Below, piece after piece: positions 49,387 through 57,512 of a stretch of DNA of 64,000 nucleotides. The DNA comes from Clostridia bacterium (GTDB lineage: Bacteria > Bacillota > Clostridia > TANB77 > CAG-508): contig CAAEUE010000005.1 in assembly GCA_900759015.1 (NCBI GenBank), forward strand, positions 1-64,000, read 5' to 3'. The first letter of the stretch is position 1. Every line of letters starts with the position of its first letter. A model generated the notes under the pieces. The model made no database searches. It saw only the letters and a list, made by a program, of their open reading frames with translations, and was not told the origin of the DNA. Both the position numbers and the translations under genes were made by a program.

Positions 49387-49905
49387 ATGGAATTAAGTTA
49401 TATTCTAAAATTAAGAAATGCATTAAAGCCAGAGTTAAGGCATATGCCATTATTTCAAAATGGCAGTGCAATAATTGTTGAAAATAAAGAAAAAGAAATT
49501 TTGCTAGAAGAAAAAGTGGATAGAGAAATTTGGTGTTTGCCAGGAGGTCTTCAGGAATTAGGAGAAACTTTTGAAGAAGTAGCAATAAGGGAACTATTCG
49601 AAGAAACAGGATTAAAAGCTAATAAAGAAGATTTAATATTGATAGATGTAATATCTGGTGAAAGCAGAAAAAATAGTTATCCAAATGGTGATGAAGTATA
49701 TAATAATACAGTATTGTATTGTGTATCTAATTATACAGGCAAATTAAATTGTGATTATGAAGAAATTACAGATAAAAATGATGGTAAATTTGTAATACAA
49801 AAAGAATCAAAAGATTTAAAATTTTTTGACATTAATAATTTACCTAAAAATTTAATGGATAAAGATTCGATACAAAGATATATAGAATATAGAAACAAGG
49901 AGTAA
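49387..49905 (+). CDS. Nudix hydrolase
   Basis: The 172-residue protein carries a complete Nudix box, GGLQELGETFEEVAIRELFEETGL (about residues 55-78, GX5EX7REUXEEXGU), which binds Mg2+ and hydrolyses nucleoside-diphosphate-linked compounds. The upstream ALKPELRHMPLFQNGSAIIV matches a common group of Firmicute Nudix proteins. GAAGGAGA overlaps the stop of the previous gene, ahead of the ATG. The substrate is unknown. It lies 3 bases before the YdcF-like gene. Confidence 0.93.
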   Translation: MELSYILKLRNALKPELRHMPLFQNGSAIIVENKEKEILLEEKVDREIWCLPGGLQELGETFEEVAIRELFEETGLKANKEDLILIDVISGESRKNSYPNGDEVYNNTVLYCVSNYTGKLNCDYEEITDKNDGKFVIQKESKDLKFFDINNLPKNLMDKDSIQRYIEYRNKE

Positions 49906-49908
49906 TAT

Positions 49909-50526
49909 ATGAATTTATCTGAAATAAATAATGAAAACTTAACAGATAAGCAAATAGAAAAAATTGTATTTTCTAATATAAATGATAGTGGAAAATCAGC
50001 TAAATATGGAATAGTATTTGGAAGTTATACATTACAAAAATATAGAATAGACCAAGCAACTAGCTTATATAAAGAAGGAAGAATAGAAAAACTTATATTA
50101 ACAGGTGGAAAAGGAGGGATAAGCAACAAAAATAATGAAGATGTTCCCGAAGCAGAATTAATGAAAGAAAGTTTAGTAAAAAATGGAGTAAGTCTACAAG
50201 ATTTAATATTAGATAATTCTTCAAATTCAACAATTGAAAATGGAATAAATGTAGCTAAAATATTGAATGATTTACATGAGAATATACAAGAAGTTATACT
50301 AATTTCGTCAGAATTTCACTTAAAAAGATGTATGGCAATAATGAAAAAATATTATAAAGCAAACATAGATTATATTTTAGTTCCAGCTAAAGATGGGTAT
50401 ACAGATAAAGAAAATTGGTTTTTATCAGAAAAAGTGTATAACAGTGGTAGAAATTTAGTAGAATTTGAAGCTAATCTATTAATAAAATATGCCAAAGAAG
50501 GAAAAATTTATGATTTAGACATTTAG
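49909..50526 (+). CDS. YdcF/DUF218-family protein
   Basis: The 205-residue protein shows the DUF218/YdcF pattern: YGIVFGSYTLQKYRIDQATSLYKEG, KLILTGGKGG, EAELMKESLVKNGV, LDNSSNSTIENGINVAKIL and VILISSEFHLKRCMAIMKK. The family has a Rossmann-like fold, some members binding S-adenosylmethionine-like ligands or acting in envelope metabolism. There is no TM segment, so it is cytoplasmic here. AAGGAG precedes the ATG. It is in the same run as the DUF4116 and Nudix genes. Confidence 0.88.
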   Translation: MNLSEINNENLTDKQIEKIVFSNINDSGKSAKYGIVFGSYTLQKYRIDQATSLYKEGRIEKLILTGGKGGISNKNNEDVPEAELMKESLVKNGVSLQDLILDNSSNSTIENGINVAKILNDLHENIQEVILISSEFHLKRCMAIMKKYYKANIDYILVPAKDGYTDKENWFLSEKVYNSGRNLVEFEANLLIKYAKEGKIYDLDI

Positions 50527-50542
50527 CTAAAAGGGGAAGCGT

Positions 50543-51301
50543 ATGATTAAAGTTGAGAATTTGAAAAAGAAATTTATAAGATATGAAAATAAAAAAAACA
50601 AAAAAGAATTTTATGCAGATAATGGAATAACATTTGAAGCCAATGATGGTGAGATTATCGGAATTTTAGGTCCAAATGGTGCCGGAAAAACAACATTACT
50701 TCGAATGATTGCAGGAATTTTAGAACCAACAGAAGGTAGTATTAAATTTGATAGTTTAAATTATAAAAATAATGAAATAGAAATAAAACAAAGTATTGCA
50801 TATTTATCAGGAAACACAAAATTATATGATACATTATCACCATATGAATTATTAAAAATGTGTAGTGATATATATGGAGTTCAAAAAGAAGAGGCAGAAA
50901 AAAGAATTCAAGAAATTACAAAAATTTTAAAGATGGAAAACTTTTTGTATAATAAGATAGGTCATTTATCAACAGGTCAAACACAAAAAGTAAATATTGC
51001 AAGATGTTTAGTGCATAATCCAAAATATTATATATTAGACGAAGCAACAACAGGACTTGATATAATATCTAGTCAAATTATATTAGATTTTATGAAACAA
51101 GAAAAAGCTAAAGGAAAAACTATTTTATATTCAACTCATTATATGGAAGAAGCAGAAAATATTTGCGATAGAGTAATAATGATAAATAAAGGTATTGTAA
51201 TAAAACAAGGAACCCCAAAACAAATTAAAGAAGATACAGGAACCACTAATTTAAGAGATGCGTTTTTTACATTGATTGGAGGTGGTTCTAATGAAGAATA
51301 A
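50543..51301 (+). CDS. natA: ABC transporter ATP-binding protein (NatA-like)
   Basis: The 252-residue ATPase has Walker A GPNGAGKTT (about residue 46), the Q loop, an ABC signature LSTGQTQKVNIARCL, Walker B YYILDEATTG and the switch His in STHYMEEAE. It resembles NatA of Na+ (and drug) exporters. AAAAGGGG precedes the ATG. It overlaps the start of the permease gene by 11 bases, so the two subunits are translationally coupled. Confidence 0.92.
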   Translation: MIKVENLKKKFIRYENKKNKKEFYADNGITFEANDGEIIGILGPNGAGKTTLLRMIAGILEPTEGSIKFDSLNYKNNEIEIKQSIAYLSGNTKLYDTLSPYELLKMCSDIYGVQKEEAEKRIQEITKILKMENFLYNKIGHLSTGQTQKVNIARCLVHNPKYYILDEATTGLDIISSQIILDFMKQEKAKGKTILYSTHYMEEAENICDRVIMINKGIVIKQGTPKQIKEDTGTTNLRDAFFTLIGGGSNEE

Positions 51302-52442
51302 TTTATGGAATATCCTAAAAAAAGAACTAAGAGAAATGTTTAGAGATAAAAAGTCATTATCTATGATGCTAGTAATACCAATATTTGTACCTTTAATAGT
51401 ATTAGGAATGTCGGCTTTATTTGAAGTACAAGCAAATAAAGATATAGAAGAATATAATAAAATAGGTTTTGCATATGAGCTTAGCGAAGAAGAAAAAAAT
51501 ATTGCTAAAGGGTTAAATATTGAAGTAACCGAAGGTAATGAAAACGAATTAAAAACAAAATATGAAAATGATGAGATAGATTTGTACATAACTAAAGAGG
51601 GGAATAAATATATAATAAATGGTAATGACTCAGATGTAACTACATATGCAAAGACTTTAATGGAATCTTATTTTAATGTATATAAAGAATACTTACAAAG
51701 TGGATATTTACAAGAAAATAATATAAATCCCAATGATGTACTTAATATTATAACTGTAGAAGAAAATATAACAGAAGAAGAGAATATGTTTGTAAGTTAT
51801 ATAAGAAATTATGCATTTGTATTTATAATAATGGCAATAACAGTATCTGCAACATATCCTGCAACAGACACAACAGCAGGAGAAAGAGAAAGAGGCACAT
51901 TAGAAACATTACTTACATTTCCAATAAAAAGTAAAGATATAATAGTCGGAAAATTTTTAGCAGTAACAATTGCTTCAATTCTTACAGGAATTATCAGTTT
52001 AATTTTAGCAATTATTTCTGTTGCGATTGCACAAAATGCATTTTCGATATACGAAGGATTAAATATAATGTTTAGTCCAATAAGTATATTTTTATCAGTA
52101 ATAATTATAGTTGCATATTCATTCTTTATAAGTGGATTATGTATTGCTATTGCAAGTAGTTCGAAGACATTTAAAGAAGCACAAAGTGCATTAACACCAT
52201 TAACGTTTATATCACTATTCCCAGGAATGATTGCATTTATGATAGGTGTAACAGGAACACCACTACTTTCTATAATACCATTTATAAATTATGTAGTAGT
52301 TTTTACAGATACAAGTGCAGGGAATGTAGATTGGTTAAATATAGCTTTAATGATAATCTCAACAATTATATATATATCAATTGTATTAACATATATTATT
52401 AAACAATATAAATCAGAAAAAATATTATTCTCAAAAGAATAG
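51291..52442 (+). CDS. natB: ABC transporter permease (NatB-like)
   Basis: From ATG 51291 (GGAGGTGG upstream; the frame extends to 51276) the 383-residue permease has an N-terminal TM helix after KKELREMFRDKKSLSMMLV, a large extracytoplasmic domain (about 50-165) and five or six C-terminal helices (170-383), with TTAGERERGTLETLLTFPIK between helices. This is the ABC-2/NatB architecture. With NatA it should form an exporter, possibly for Na+; substrate specificity is inference. It ends just before a repeat array. Confidence 0.92.
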   Translation: MKNNLWNILKKELREMFRDKKSLSMMLVIPIFVPLIVLGMSALFEVQANKDIEEYNKIGFAYELSEEEKNIAKGLNIEVTEGNENELKTKYENDEIDLYITKEGNKYIINGNDSDVTTYAKTLMESYFNVYKEYLQSGYLQENNINPNDVLNIITVEENITEEENMFVSYIRNYAFVFIIMAITVSATYPATDTTAGERERGTLETLLTFPIKSKDIIVGKFLAVTIASILTGIISLILAIISVAIAQNAFSIYEGLNIMFSPISIFLSVIIIVAYSFFISGLCIAIASSSKTFKEAQSALTPLTFISLFPGMIAFMIGVTGTPLLSIIPFINYVVVFTDTSAGNVDWLNIALMIISTIIYISIVLTYIIKQYKSEKILFSKE

Positions 52443-52469
52443 CAGGTGTTTGAGTACGTTTTTTTTTCA

Positions 52470-52567
52470 GTAGGGGTAGGGACGTTCCTTTTTTCTTGGT
52501 AGGGATTTGGGGACGTTCCTTTTTTCTCAGTAGGGATTTAGGAACGTCCCTAAATCCCTAATCCCTT
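52470..52567. repeat. Tandem array of the dispersed GGGGACGTTCC repeat, copy F
   Basis: Three units occur in a row: GTAGGGACGTTCCTTTTTTC, then TAGGGATTTGGGGACGTTCC with TTTTTTC, then an inverted-core unit TAGGGATTTAGGAACGTCCC. It lies between the 3' ends of convergent natB and the M14 peptidase gene, and the repaired peptidase stop codon falls inside it. Confidence 0.75.
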
Positions 52568-52639
52568 TATTAGAATTCCTAAGTTATCATGATAAATTTT
52601 ACTAAATTGCTCTAAGGGTAAAGGATTTTCACCTTTTCC
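52550..52639 (-). pseudogene. Displaced C-terminal coding segment of the M14 carboxypeptidase
   Basis: In the frame one base away from the peptidase gene, these bases read GKGENPLPLEQFSKIYHDNL followed by GILIKGLGI and a stop. This is the expected end of gamma-D-glutamyl-diaminopimelate peptidases (usually TIEVGKGENPLPL...). An extra base at about 52640 separates it from the main frame. Confidence 0.85.
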
Positions 52640-53444
52640 GAACCTCTATTGTAAAGCCAGGCTTGTTAAAATTTTTTATGAACCAATCTCTAAAACCGCC
52701 AAAAGAGAAACTGTAAGGGGTGTCTTCTAATTCATATCCACTTACATGGGCAAATTCTTTTGCAAGTTCTAAAGAGTTGGGCGGTAAAAAATCGGTGTAT
52801 TTCCAATAAATTACTTCTCCTTGGGAGTGAAAACACAAACATAAAGAAAAGTTTTTTAATAAAGCAAAATTATACATAGCTTGTGATTCTGGCTCTGAAA
52901 GAGGTGAGTCTCCTACAAAATCTCTTGGAGCAGGTTTATTATATCCAATGTTAGATTTGATTTTTTTTCCTAGTTCCCAATTAGCTGGAAATTGCGAATT
53001 TAAATCCACACCATTAATATTAGCTTTCCAACCAGAAGGGAAAGGAATATCAGGATAATTTTTGGCAATATTGCGAGCTGATATATAAACTTCAGAAGCT
53101 TTTGGATAAAAATCATTAACTAAATTTATTCCGTCGGGATTTATCATAGGGACTATGTATAAAGAACAATTTTCATATAAATATTTTACATCATACCCAT
53201 AAATTTGTGCGTCAGAAACGAAAGCATTACATAGATTATGAGTAAATTTAATTAAAAGAAGAGAAGTTATCCACTCATTAGCATGGATTCCGGCAGTATA
53301 TAACACTTCCTTTTTTCCTATACCAAATTTTATACAATATATTTCATTTTTTAGAACACTTTTTCCTATAGAGAAAATTTTTAGAAAATTATAATTCTGA
53401 CTAAATGTGTGGAGTGAATCTTTTAAATATAAATAATCAACCAT
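52629..53444 (-). CDS. M14 zinc carboxypeptidase (gamma-D-Glu-mDAP peptidase-like), frameshifted at the 3' end
   Basis: M14 enzymes of this type trim peptidoglycan peptides at D-Glu-mDAP bonds. The 271-residue frame contains LYTAGIHANEWITSLLL (zinc His and Glu), MINPDGINLVN, GVDLNSQFPANW with the catalytic-region Arg/Asn, a later zinc His in CLCFHSQGE, and the catalytic Glu in GFTIEV. There is no signal peptide, so it may act inside the cell, the forespore or the mother cell. AGGTGAT precedes the ATG at 53444. After TIEV the frame breaks; the usual 30-residue C-terminus continues in the next frame. Confidence 0.92.
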   Translation of the reverse strand: MVDYLYLKDSLHTFSQNYNFLKIFSIGKSVLKNEIYCIKFGIGKKEVLYTAGIHANEWITSLLLIKFTHNLCNAFVSDAQIYGYDVKYLYENCSLYIVPMINPDGINLVNDFYPKASEVYISARNIAKNYPDIPFPSGWKANINGVDLNSQFPANWELGKKIKSNIGYNKPAPRDFVGDSPLSEPESQAMYNFALLKNFSLCLCFHSQGEVIYWKYTDFLPPNSLELAKEFAHVSGYELEDTPYSFSFGGFRDWFIKNFNKPGFTIEVRKR

Positions 53445-53516
53445 AAAATCACCTAATATATAATATGTAAATAAAAAATAAAGGTTATTATTTTATTGAT
53501 TAACGAGAATTAAATA

Positions 53517-53545
53517 TTGACAAACAGAAATTCTCTAAATATAAT
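53517..53545 (+). promoter_or_regulatory. Sigma-A promoter of the DUF2975/XRE operon
   Basis: TTGACA (53517-53522), a 17-base spacer and TATAAT (53540-53545). Confidence 0.8.
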
Positions 53546-53568
53546 AAGTAAAATGAGGAGGAATAAGT

Positions 53569-54081
53569 ATGAAGATATTAGGAAAAAATAGTTTATCAGC
53601 AGGAGTAAAAGTTGGCCTAAAAGTAATTTTAGCAATAGTAATAATTTTAGAGATTACCTTAATTGCTTTTTCGATTATTACAAAGGCTAATATTATAGAA
53701 GAACCTAAAAACATAATATTGTATTTATTCATGGTAACTGCAATACCTGCAGTAATAGTGGTTTATAATTTTATAAAAATATTTAAAACTTTTGAAGACG
53801 ATGATGCTTTTAATAGAAAAAATATTAAAAGATTAAAAATTATATGGGCTTCATTTATAATTGCAGGAATATTGTTTATAGCAATTTCTATATTATTTAA
53901 ATTTTTAATTGGAAATGATTTGTTAGAAGATATATATATAAGAACATATGCACAGCTTTCTAGTATGTTTATAGCATTTATTGGTTTAATATTTGTTGTA
54001 CTAGGAATAGGAATTATTATGCTTTTAGAAATTTATAAAGAAGCTATAAGACATAAAGAAGAGAATGATTTAACAATTTAA
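53569..54081 (+). CDS. DUF2975-type four-helix membrane protein
   Basis: The 170-residue protein has four hydrophobic helices (about residues 14-37, 48-68, 92-115 and 127-152) with short charged loops, the usual DUF2975 layout. Such genes are typically followed by a small XRE repressor of the YozG type, as here, with a 14-base gap. Function is unknown; the pair may be a membrane-linked regulatory module. GAGGAGG precedes the ATG. Confidence 0.85.
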   Translation: MKILGKNSLSAGVKVGLKVILAIVIILEITLIAFSIITKANIIEEPKNIILYLFMVTAIPAVIVVYNFIKIFKTFEDDDAFNRKNIKRLKIIWASFIIAGILFIAISILFKFLIGNDLLEDIYIRTYAQLSSMFIAFIGLIFVVLGIGIIMLLEIYKEAIRHKEENDLTI

Positions 54082-54095
54082 AGGACGGTGATAAT

Positions 54096-54305
54096 ATGTC
54101 TATAATAGTAAATTTAGACGTAGTTATGGCAAAAAGAAAAATGCCATCAAATGAACTTGCAGAAAAAATAGGAATTACACCAGCTAATTTATCTATACTA
54201 AAAACAAATAAGGGAAAAGCAATAAGATTTTCAACATTAAATAAATTATGCGAAGTATTAAATTGCGAGCCAGGAGATATATTGGAATACAAAAAAGATG
54301 AATAA
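54096..54305 (+). CDS. XRE/Cro-family HTH regulator (YozG-like)
   Basis: The 69-residue protein is a lone helix-turn-helix: VVMAKRKMPSNELAEKIGIT, PANLSILKTNKGKAIRFSTL and NKLCEVLNCEPGDILEYKKD, the YozG/HTH_26 pattern. It presumably binds DNA as a dimer and may regulate its own operon with the DUF2975 gene. AAAGGACGG precedes the ATG. Confidence 0.93.
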   Translation: MSIIVNLDVVMAKRKMPSNELAEKIGITPANLSILKTNKGKAIRFSTLNKLCEVLNCEPGDILEYKKDE

Positions 54306-54307
54306 TA

Positions 54308-54335
54308 TTGCAAAAAAGAAAATGTGTGATATAAT
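54308..54335 (+). promoter_or_regulatory. Sigma-A promoter of ruvA
   Basis: TTGCAA (54308-54313), a 16-base spacer and TATAAT (54330-54335) follow directly after the XRE gene. Confidence 0.6.
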
Positions 54336-54371
54336 ACCGAAGGAGAAAATTTGTTTGCAAAGGAGAAAGAT

Positions 54372-54971
54372 ATGTTTTCATATATAAAAGGAACTTTAGA
54401 AGTAAAAGCATTAAATTATATAGTTGTAGATGTAAATGGTATAGGATTTAAGATATTTATGTCACAATCAGCTATACAAAGATTGGAAGAAACAGGTAAA
54501 ATAGTAAAGATATTTACTTATATGAATGTAAAAGAAGATGAATTAAGTCTTTATGGTTTTATAACAAATGAAGAATTAAGAATGTTTGAATTATTAATAG
54601 GAGTAAGTGGAGTTGGTGCCAAATCTGCAATAACAATGTTATCTGCAATTACACCATCTAAATTTGCATTGGCAGTAATTTCTAATGATGTAAAAACATT
54701 AACAAAAGTACCGGGAATAGGAACAAAATCAGCACAAAGAATAATATTAGAACTAAAGGATAAATTAAAAACAGAAGAGGCTATTCAAGCAAATGATACA
54801 GAACTTACATCAAATGTTGTAGGAAATAATAATTTAGAAGAAGCTGTTCAAGCATTAAAAGTACTAGGATATACAAGACAAGAAATAGAAGGTGTATTAG
54901 CTAAAATAGATATTAACACACTAACAGTTGAAGATATAATTAGGAAGGCATTAAGTTTTTTAGGAATGTAA
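54372..54971 (+). CDS. ruvA: Holliday junction branch migration protein RuvA
   Basis: RuvA is the tetrameric junction-binding subunit that loads RuvB. The 199-residue protein begins MFSYIKGTLEVKALNYIVVD and has the OB domain, the helix-hairpin-helix core (LIGVSGVGAKSAITMLS; LTKVPGIGTKSAQRIILELK) and a C-terminal RuvB-binding domain (EEAVQALKVLGYTRQEIE). AAAGGAG fixes the start at 54372; the frame extends to a TTG at 54351. It is followed by rarA instead of ruvB, 10 bases later. Confidence 0.96.
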   Translation: MFSYIKGTLEVKALNYIVVDVNGIGFKIFMSQSAIQRLEETGKIVKIFTYMNVKEDELSLYGFITNEELRMFELLIGVSGVGAKSAITMLSAITPSKFALAVISNDVKTLTKVPGIGTKSAQRIILELKDKLKTEEAIQANDTELTSNVVGNNNLEEAVQALKVLGYTRQEIEGVLAKIDINTLTVEDIIRKALSFLGM

Positions 54972-54981
54972 GGTGAGATAG

Positions 54982-56223
54982 ATGGACTTAAGCAAACCAC
55001 TAGCATATAGAATGAGACCAAAAACTTTGGACGAATATGTTGGACAAGAACATATTCTAGGTAAAGATAAAATATTATACAGAACAATAAAGGCAGATAG
55101 ATTATCAAGTATAATCTTATTTGGCCCACCTGGATGTGGTAAAACTTCTCTTGCAAGAGTAATAAGTGAAACAACTAAATATAAATTTTATAAAATAAAT
55201 GCAGTTACAGCAGGTGTCTCAGATATAAAAAGAGTAATAGAAGAAACAAAAAATATGATGTTAAATCCTCAAGGTAAAAGCATATTATTTATTGATGAGA
55301 TTCATAGGTTTAATAAGTTACAACAAGATGCTTTATTGCCATATGTAGAAGATGGAACAGTTATATTAATAGGTGCTACAACAGAGAATCCATATTTCGA
55401 AGTAAATAAAGCTTTAATTTCTAGGTCTATGGTATTCAAATTAAACCCATTAACTAAACAGGACATAATAAAAGTATTAAAAATGTCTTTAGAAAGAGAA
55501 GATGGTTTAAAAAGCTACGATATTAAAATATCTGATGAGACAATAGAAAAAATAGCAGATACTGCAAATGGTGATGTTAGAACAGCATTAAATGGACTAG
55601 AAGTAGCTGTTTTAACTACAGAAATATCATCAGATGGATATATACATATAACAAATGAAATTGCAAAAGAATGTGTACAAGAAAGAAAAGCTATTTTTGA
55701 TAAAAAAGGAGATAGCCACTATGACAATATAAGTGCATTTATAAAGTCAATGAGGGGTTCGGATCCAGATGCAGCTATATTTTATTTAGCAAGAGCATTA
55801 AATGGAGGAGAAGATCCAGTATTTCTTGCAAGAAGAATAGTAATATGTGCTTCTGAAGATGTTGGTATGGCAAATCCAAATGCACTAGTTGTTGCAACCT
55901 CTGCAATGCAAGCTGTACATATGATTGGTATGCCAGAGGCAAGAATAATTTTGGCAGAAGCTGCAGTATATGTAGCAACTTCTAAAAAGTCTAATGCATC
56001 ATATTTAGCAATAAATAAAGCGTTGGATGATGTTGCTAATAAAGATACTGGAGAGATACCAATGCATATTAGAAATGCTCCAGTAGAAGGAATGGAAGCT
56101 TTAGGATATCATGAAGGATATTTATATCCACATGACTTTCCAGGGCACTATGTAGAGCAACAGTATTTGCCAGATAAAATGTTAGGAACAAAATATTATA
56201 TAAAAGATGAAAATATAGAATAA
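54982..56223 (+). CDS. rarA: RarA/MgsA replication-associated AAA+ ATPase
   Basis: RarA (Mgs1/WRNIP1 family) acts at stalled or gapped replication forks. The 413 residues show MRPKTLDEYVGQEHILG, Walker A GPPGCGKTSLA, Walker B ILFIDEIHRFNKLQQDALLP, sensor 1 IGATTENPYFEVN, and the family-specific C-terminal tetramerisation domain (SDPDAAIFYLARALNGGEDP, IRNAPVEGMEALGYHEGYLYPHD). The last two blocks distinguish it from RuvB. AAGGTGA precedes the ATG. It probably shares a transcript with ruvA. Confidence 0.96.
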   Translation: MDLSKPLAYRMRPKTLDEYVGQEHILGKDKILYRTIKADRLSSIILFGPPGCGKTSLARVISETTKYKFYKINAVTAGVSDIKRVIEETKNMMLNPQGKSILFIDEIHRFNKLQQDALLPYVEDGTVILIGATTENPYFEVNKALISRSMVFKLNPLTKQDIIKVLKMSLEREDGLKSYDIKISDETIEKIADTANGDVRTALNGLEVAVLTTEISSDGYIHITNEIAKECVQERKAIFDKKGDSHYDNISAFIKSMRGSDPDAAIFYLARALNGGEDPVFLARRIVICASEDVGMANPNALVVATSAMQAVHMIGMPEARIILAEAAVYVATSKKSNASYLAINKALDDVANKDTGEIPMHIRNAPVEGMEALGYHEGYLYPHDFPGHYVEQQYLPDKMLGTKYYIKDENIE

Positions 56224-56264
56224 TTAAATAAAAATTTTCAATTGTGATAAGCTAAAAATTAGGG

Positions 56265-56295
56265 AGCGACATGTAAAAATTTTAATCATGTCGCT
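56265..56295 (+). terminator. Probable terminator after rarA
   Basis: AGCGACATG pairs perfectly with CATGTCGCT around a 13-base A/T loop. The following T run is weak. Confidence 0.55.
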
Positions 56296-56352
56296 ATAAT
56301 TCTTTACTTATTTTGACTAATAGATTATAATTAATCAAAGGATTGATGATAA

Positions 56353-56541
56353 ATGAAAAATGTCACAGAAGAAAATCATAATTGGAAATATGAAAACAAA
56401 CAATATTTAAAAGAACTAACAAGATTTATGGATTTAACAGAACAAATAAAAGATGAAGAATTAAGAGAAGAAATTATAATTCAAATGTTAAGATGTGATA
56501 TGGAATTAACAAAATTTGCAGAAGAAAAAATCTTAAAATAG
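56353..56541 (+). CDS. Small helical protein, unknown
   Basis: The 62-residue acidic protein is predicted to be nearly all helix (LTRFMDLTEQIKDEELREEI...). AAAGGA lies about 10 bases before the ATG, somewhat far. No family is recognised. It precedes the TSUP pair by 33 bases and may be co-transcribed. The coding call rests on the RBS and even codon use. Confidence 0.5.
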   Translation: MKNVTEENHNWKYENKQYLKELTRFMDLTEQIKDEELREEIIIQMLRCDMELTKFAEEKILK

Positions 56542-56574
56542 AATATTATTTTTTTCATTTGGAAAAATAATAAT

Positions 56575-56922
56575 ATGATAGTAAAAATAGTAATTGGATT
56601 TATAGCAGGAATAATAAGTGGATTATTTGCATCTGGAGGAGGTTTAATATTAGTTCCAGCATTTGTATATATAATAAAAATGTCTGAAGAAAAGGCTAGA
56701 GCTACATCGATTTTATCAATATTACCTATGGTTATTGTAAGTAGTATATTTTATTTTAAATTTGATAATATCGACTGGTGGCTAGCTTTAAAATGTGCGA
56801 TTGGAGGACTAATAGGCGGTGCAATTGGTGCGAAATTATTAAAAAAAATATCTCCAAAAATTTTAAAATTAATGTTTATAATATTTTTAACATATTCAGC
56901 TATCAAATTATTGTTTTTTTAA
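56575..56922 (+). CDS. Half-size TSUP (TauE/SafE) membrane protein, subunit 1
   Basis: The 115-residue protein has about four helices and the TauE/SafE N-terminal signature GFIAGIISGLFASGGGLILVPAFVYI, followed by ARATSILSILPMVIVSSIFYF and GGLIGGAIGAKLLKKISPKIL. It is half the normal length of the family. The second half-size gene lies 8 bases downstream, so the two probably assemble into one transporter of organic or sulfur anions. The RBS before this ATG is weak (TTGGAAAA). Confidence 0.85.
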   Translation: MIVKIVIGFIAGIISGLFASGGGLILVPAFVYIIKMSEEKARATSILSILPMVIVSSIFYFKFDNIDWWLALKCAIGGLIGGAIGAKLLKKISPKILKLMFIIFLTYSAIKLLFF

Positions 56923-56930
56923 GGTGAAAT

Positions 56931-57320
56931 ATGATAGAGGTTTTAACAGGTATTGTTTCAGGTATTGTAAGTGGAATGGGTATGGGTGGAGGAACTATAC
57001 TCATTTTAATTTTTACAATTTTTTTAAATATAGAACAACATATTGCACAAGCAACAAATTTAATATTCTTTATTCCTACAGCGATTATAGCAATTTATAT
57101 AAATAAAAAACAAAAAATATTAGACATGAAAACTGGGATAATTATTGGAATTTCTGGTATATTTGGTGCAGTTATTGGTTCAATTATTTCGAATAAATTG
57201 GACTCACAAAATTTAAAAAGATATTTTGGTATTTTTTTGGTAATAATTACTATACATGAAATATATTCTTATATAAAAGTGTATATTAGCAAAAAAACTA
57301 GAAATAATATTATTAAGTAA
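56931..57320 (+). CDS. Half-size TSUP (TauE/SafE) membrane protein, subunit 2
   Basis: The 129-residue paralogue repeats the signature GIVSGIVSGMGMGGGTILIL, then QATNLIFFIPTAIIAIYIN and GISGIFGAVIGSIISNKLD, ending in a basic tail. It has its own AAGGTGAAAT RBS, and both genes are intact at their ends, so this looks like a stable split gene pair and not a broken full-length gene. The substrate is unknown. Confidence 0.85.
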   Translation: MIEVLTGIVSGIVSGMGMGGGTILILIFTIFLNIEQHIAQATNLIFFIPTAIIAIYINKKQKILDMKTGIIIGISGIFGAVIGSIISNKLDSQNLKRYFGIFLVIITIHEIYSYIKVYISKKTRNNIIK

Positions 57321-57345
57321 AATATAATCGAAAAGAGGGATATTT

Positions 57346-57483
57346 ATGAAGTTTATGAAAGGAATGCTTGTTGGATCATTAATTTCAGCAGGTGTAATTT
57401 ATATGATGAGTGAAAATGATGGATCTAAAAAGAAAATGATAAAAAAAGGAAAGCAATTTGCTAAAAAAATGGGAATGTTATAA
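57346..57483 (+). CDS. Small YtxH-like membrane protein
   Basis: This 45-residue protein begins MKFMKGMLVGSLISAGVIYM, a single short glycine/serine-containing helix, followed by a Lys-rich cytoplasmic tail (KKKMIKKGKQFAKKMGML). The pattern resembles small YtxH-domain proteins. AAAAGAGGGA precedes the ATG. Its last codons form one arm of a terminator shared with the convergent Cys-rich gene. Confidence 0.65.
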   Translation: MKFMKGMLVGSLISAGVIYMMSENDGSKKKMIKKGKQFAKKMGML

Positions 57484-57507
57484 AAACATTCCCATTAACT
57501 TTTTATT
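57468..57507. terminator. Shared terminator between convergent genes
   Basis: AATGGGAATGTT (57468-57479) pairs perfectly with AACATTCCCATT (57485-57496), with T runs on the plus side and A runs before the stem. The left arm is coding sequence of the small gene. Confidence 0.75.
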
Positions 57508-57512
57508 TAAGT

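Noticed and set aside
54982..56223. Initial reading as ruvB because it follows ruvA
   Set aside because: The C-terminal blocks (SDPDAAIFYLARALNGGEDP and APVEGMEALGYHEGYLYPHD) are specific to RarA/MgsA and absent in RuvB.
56924..57106. Alternative-frame reading overlapping the second TSUP gene
   Set aside because: Tyr/Phe-rich translation out of frame with a conserved TauE/SafE signature; a shadow.
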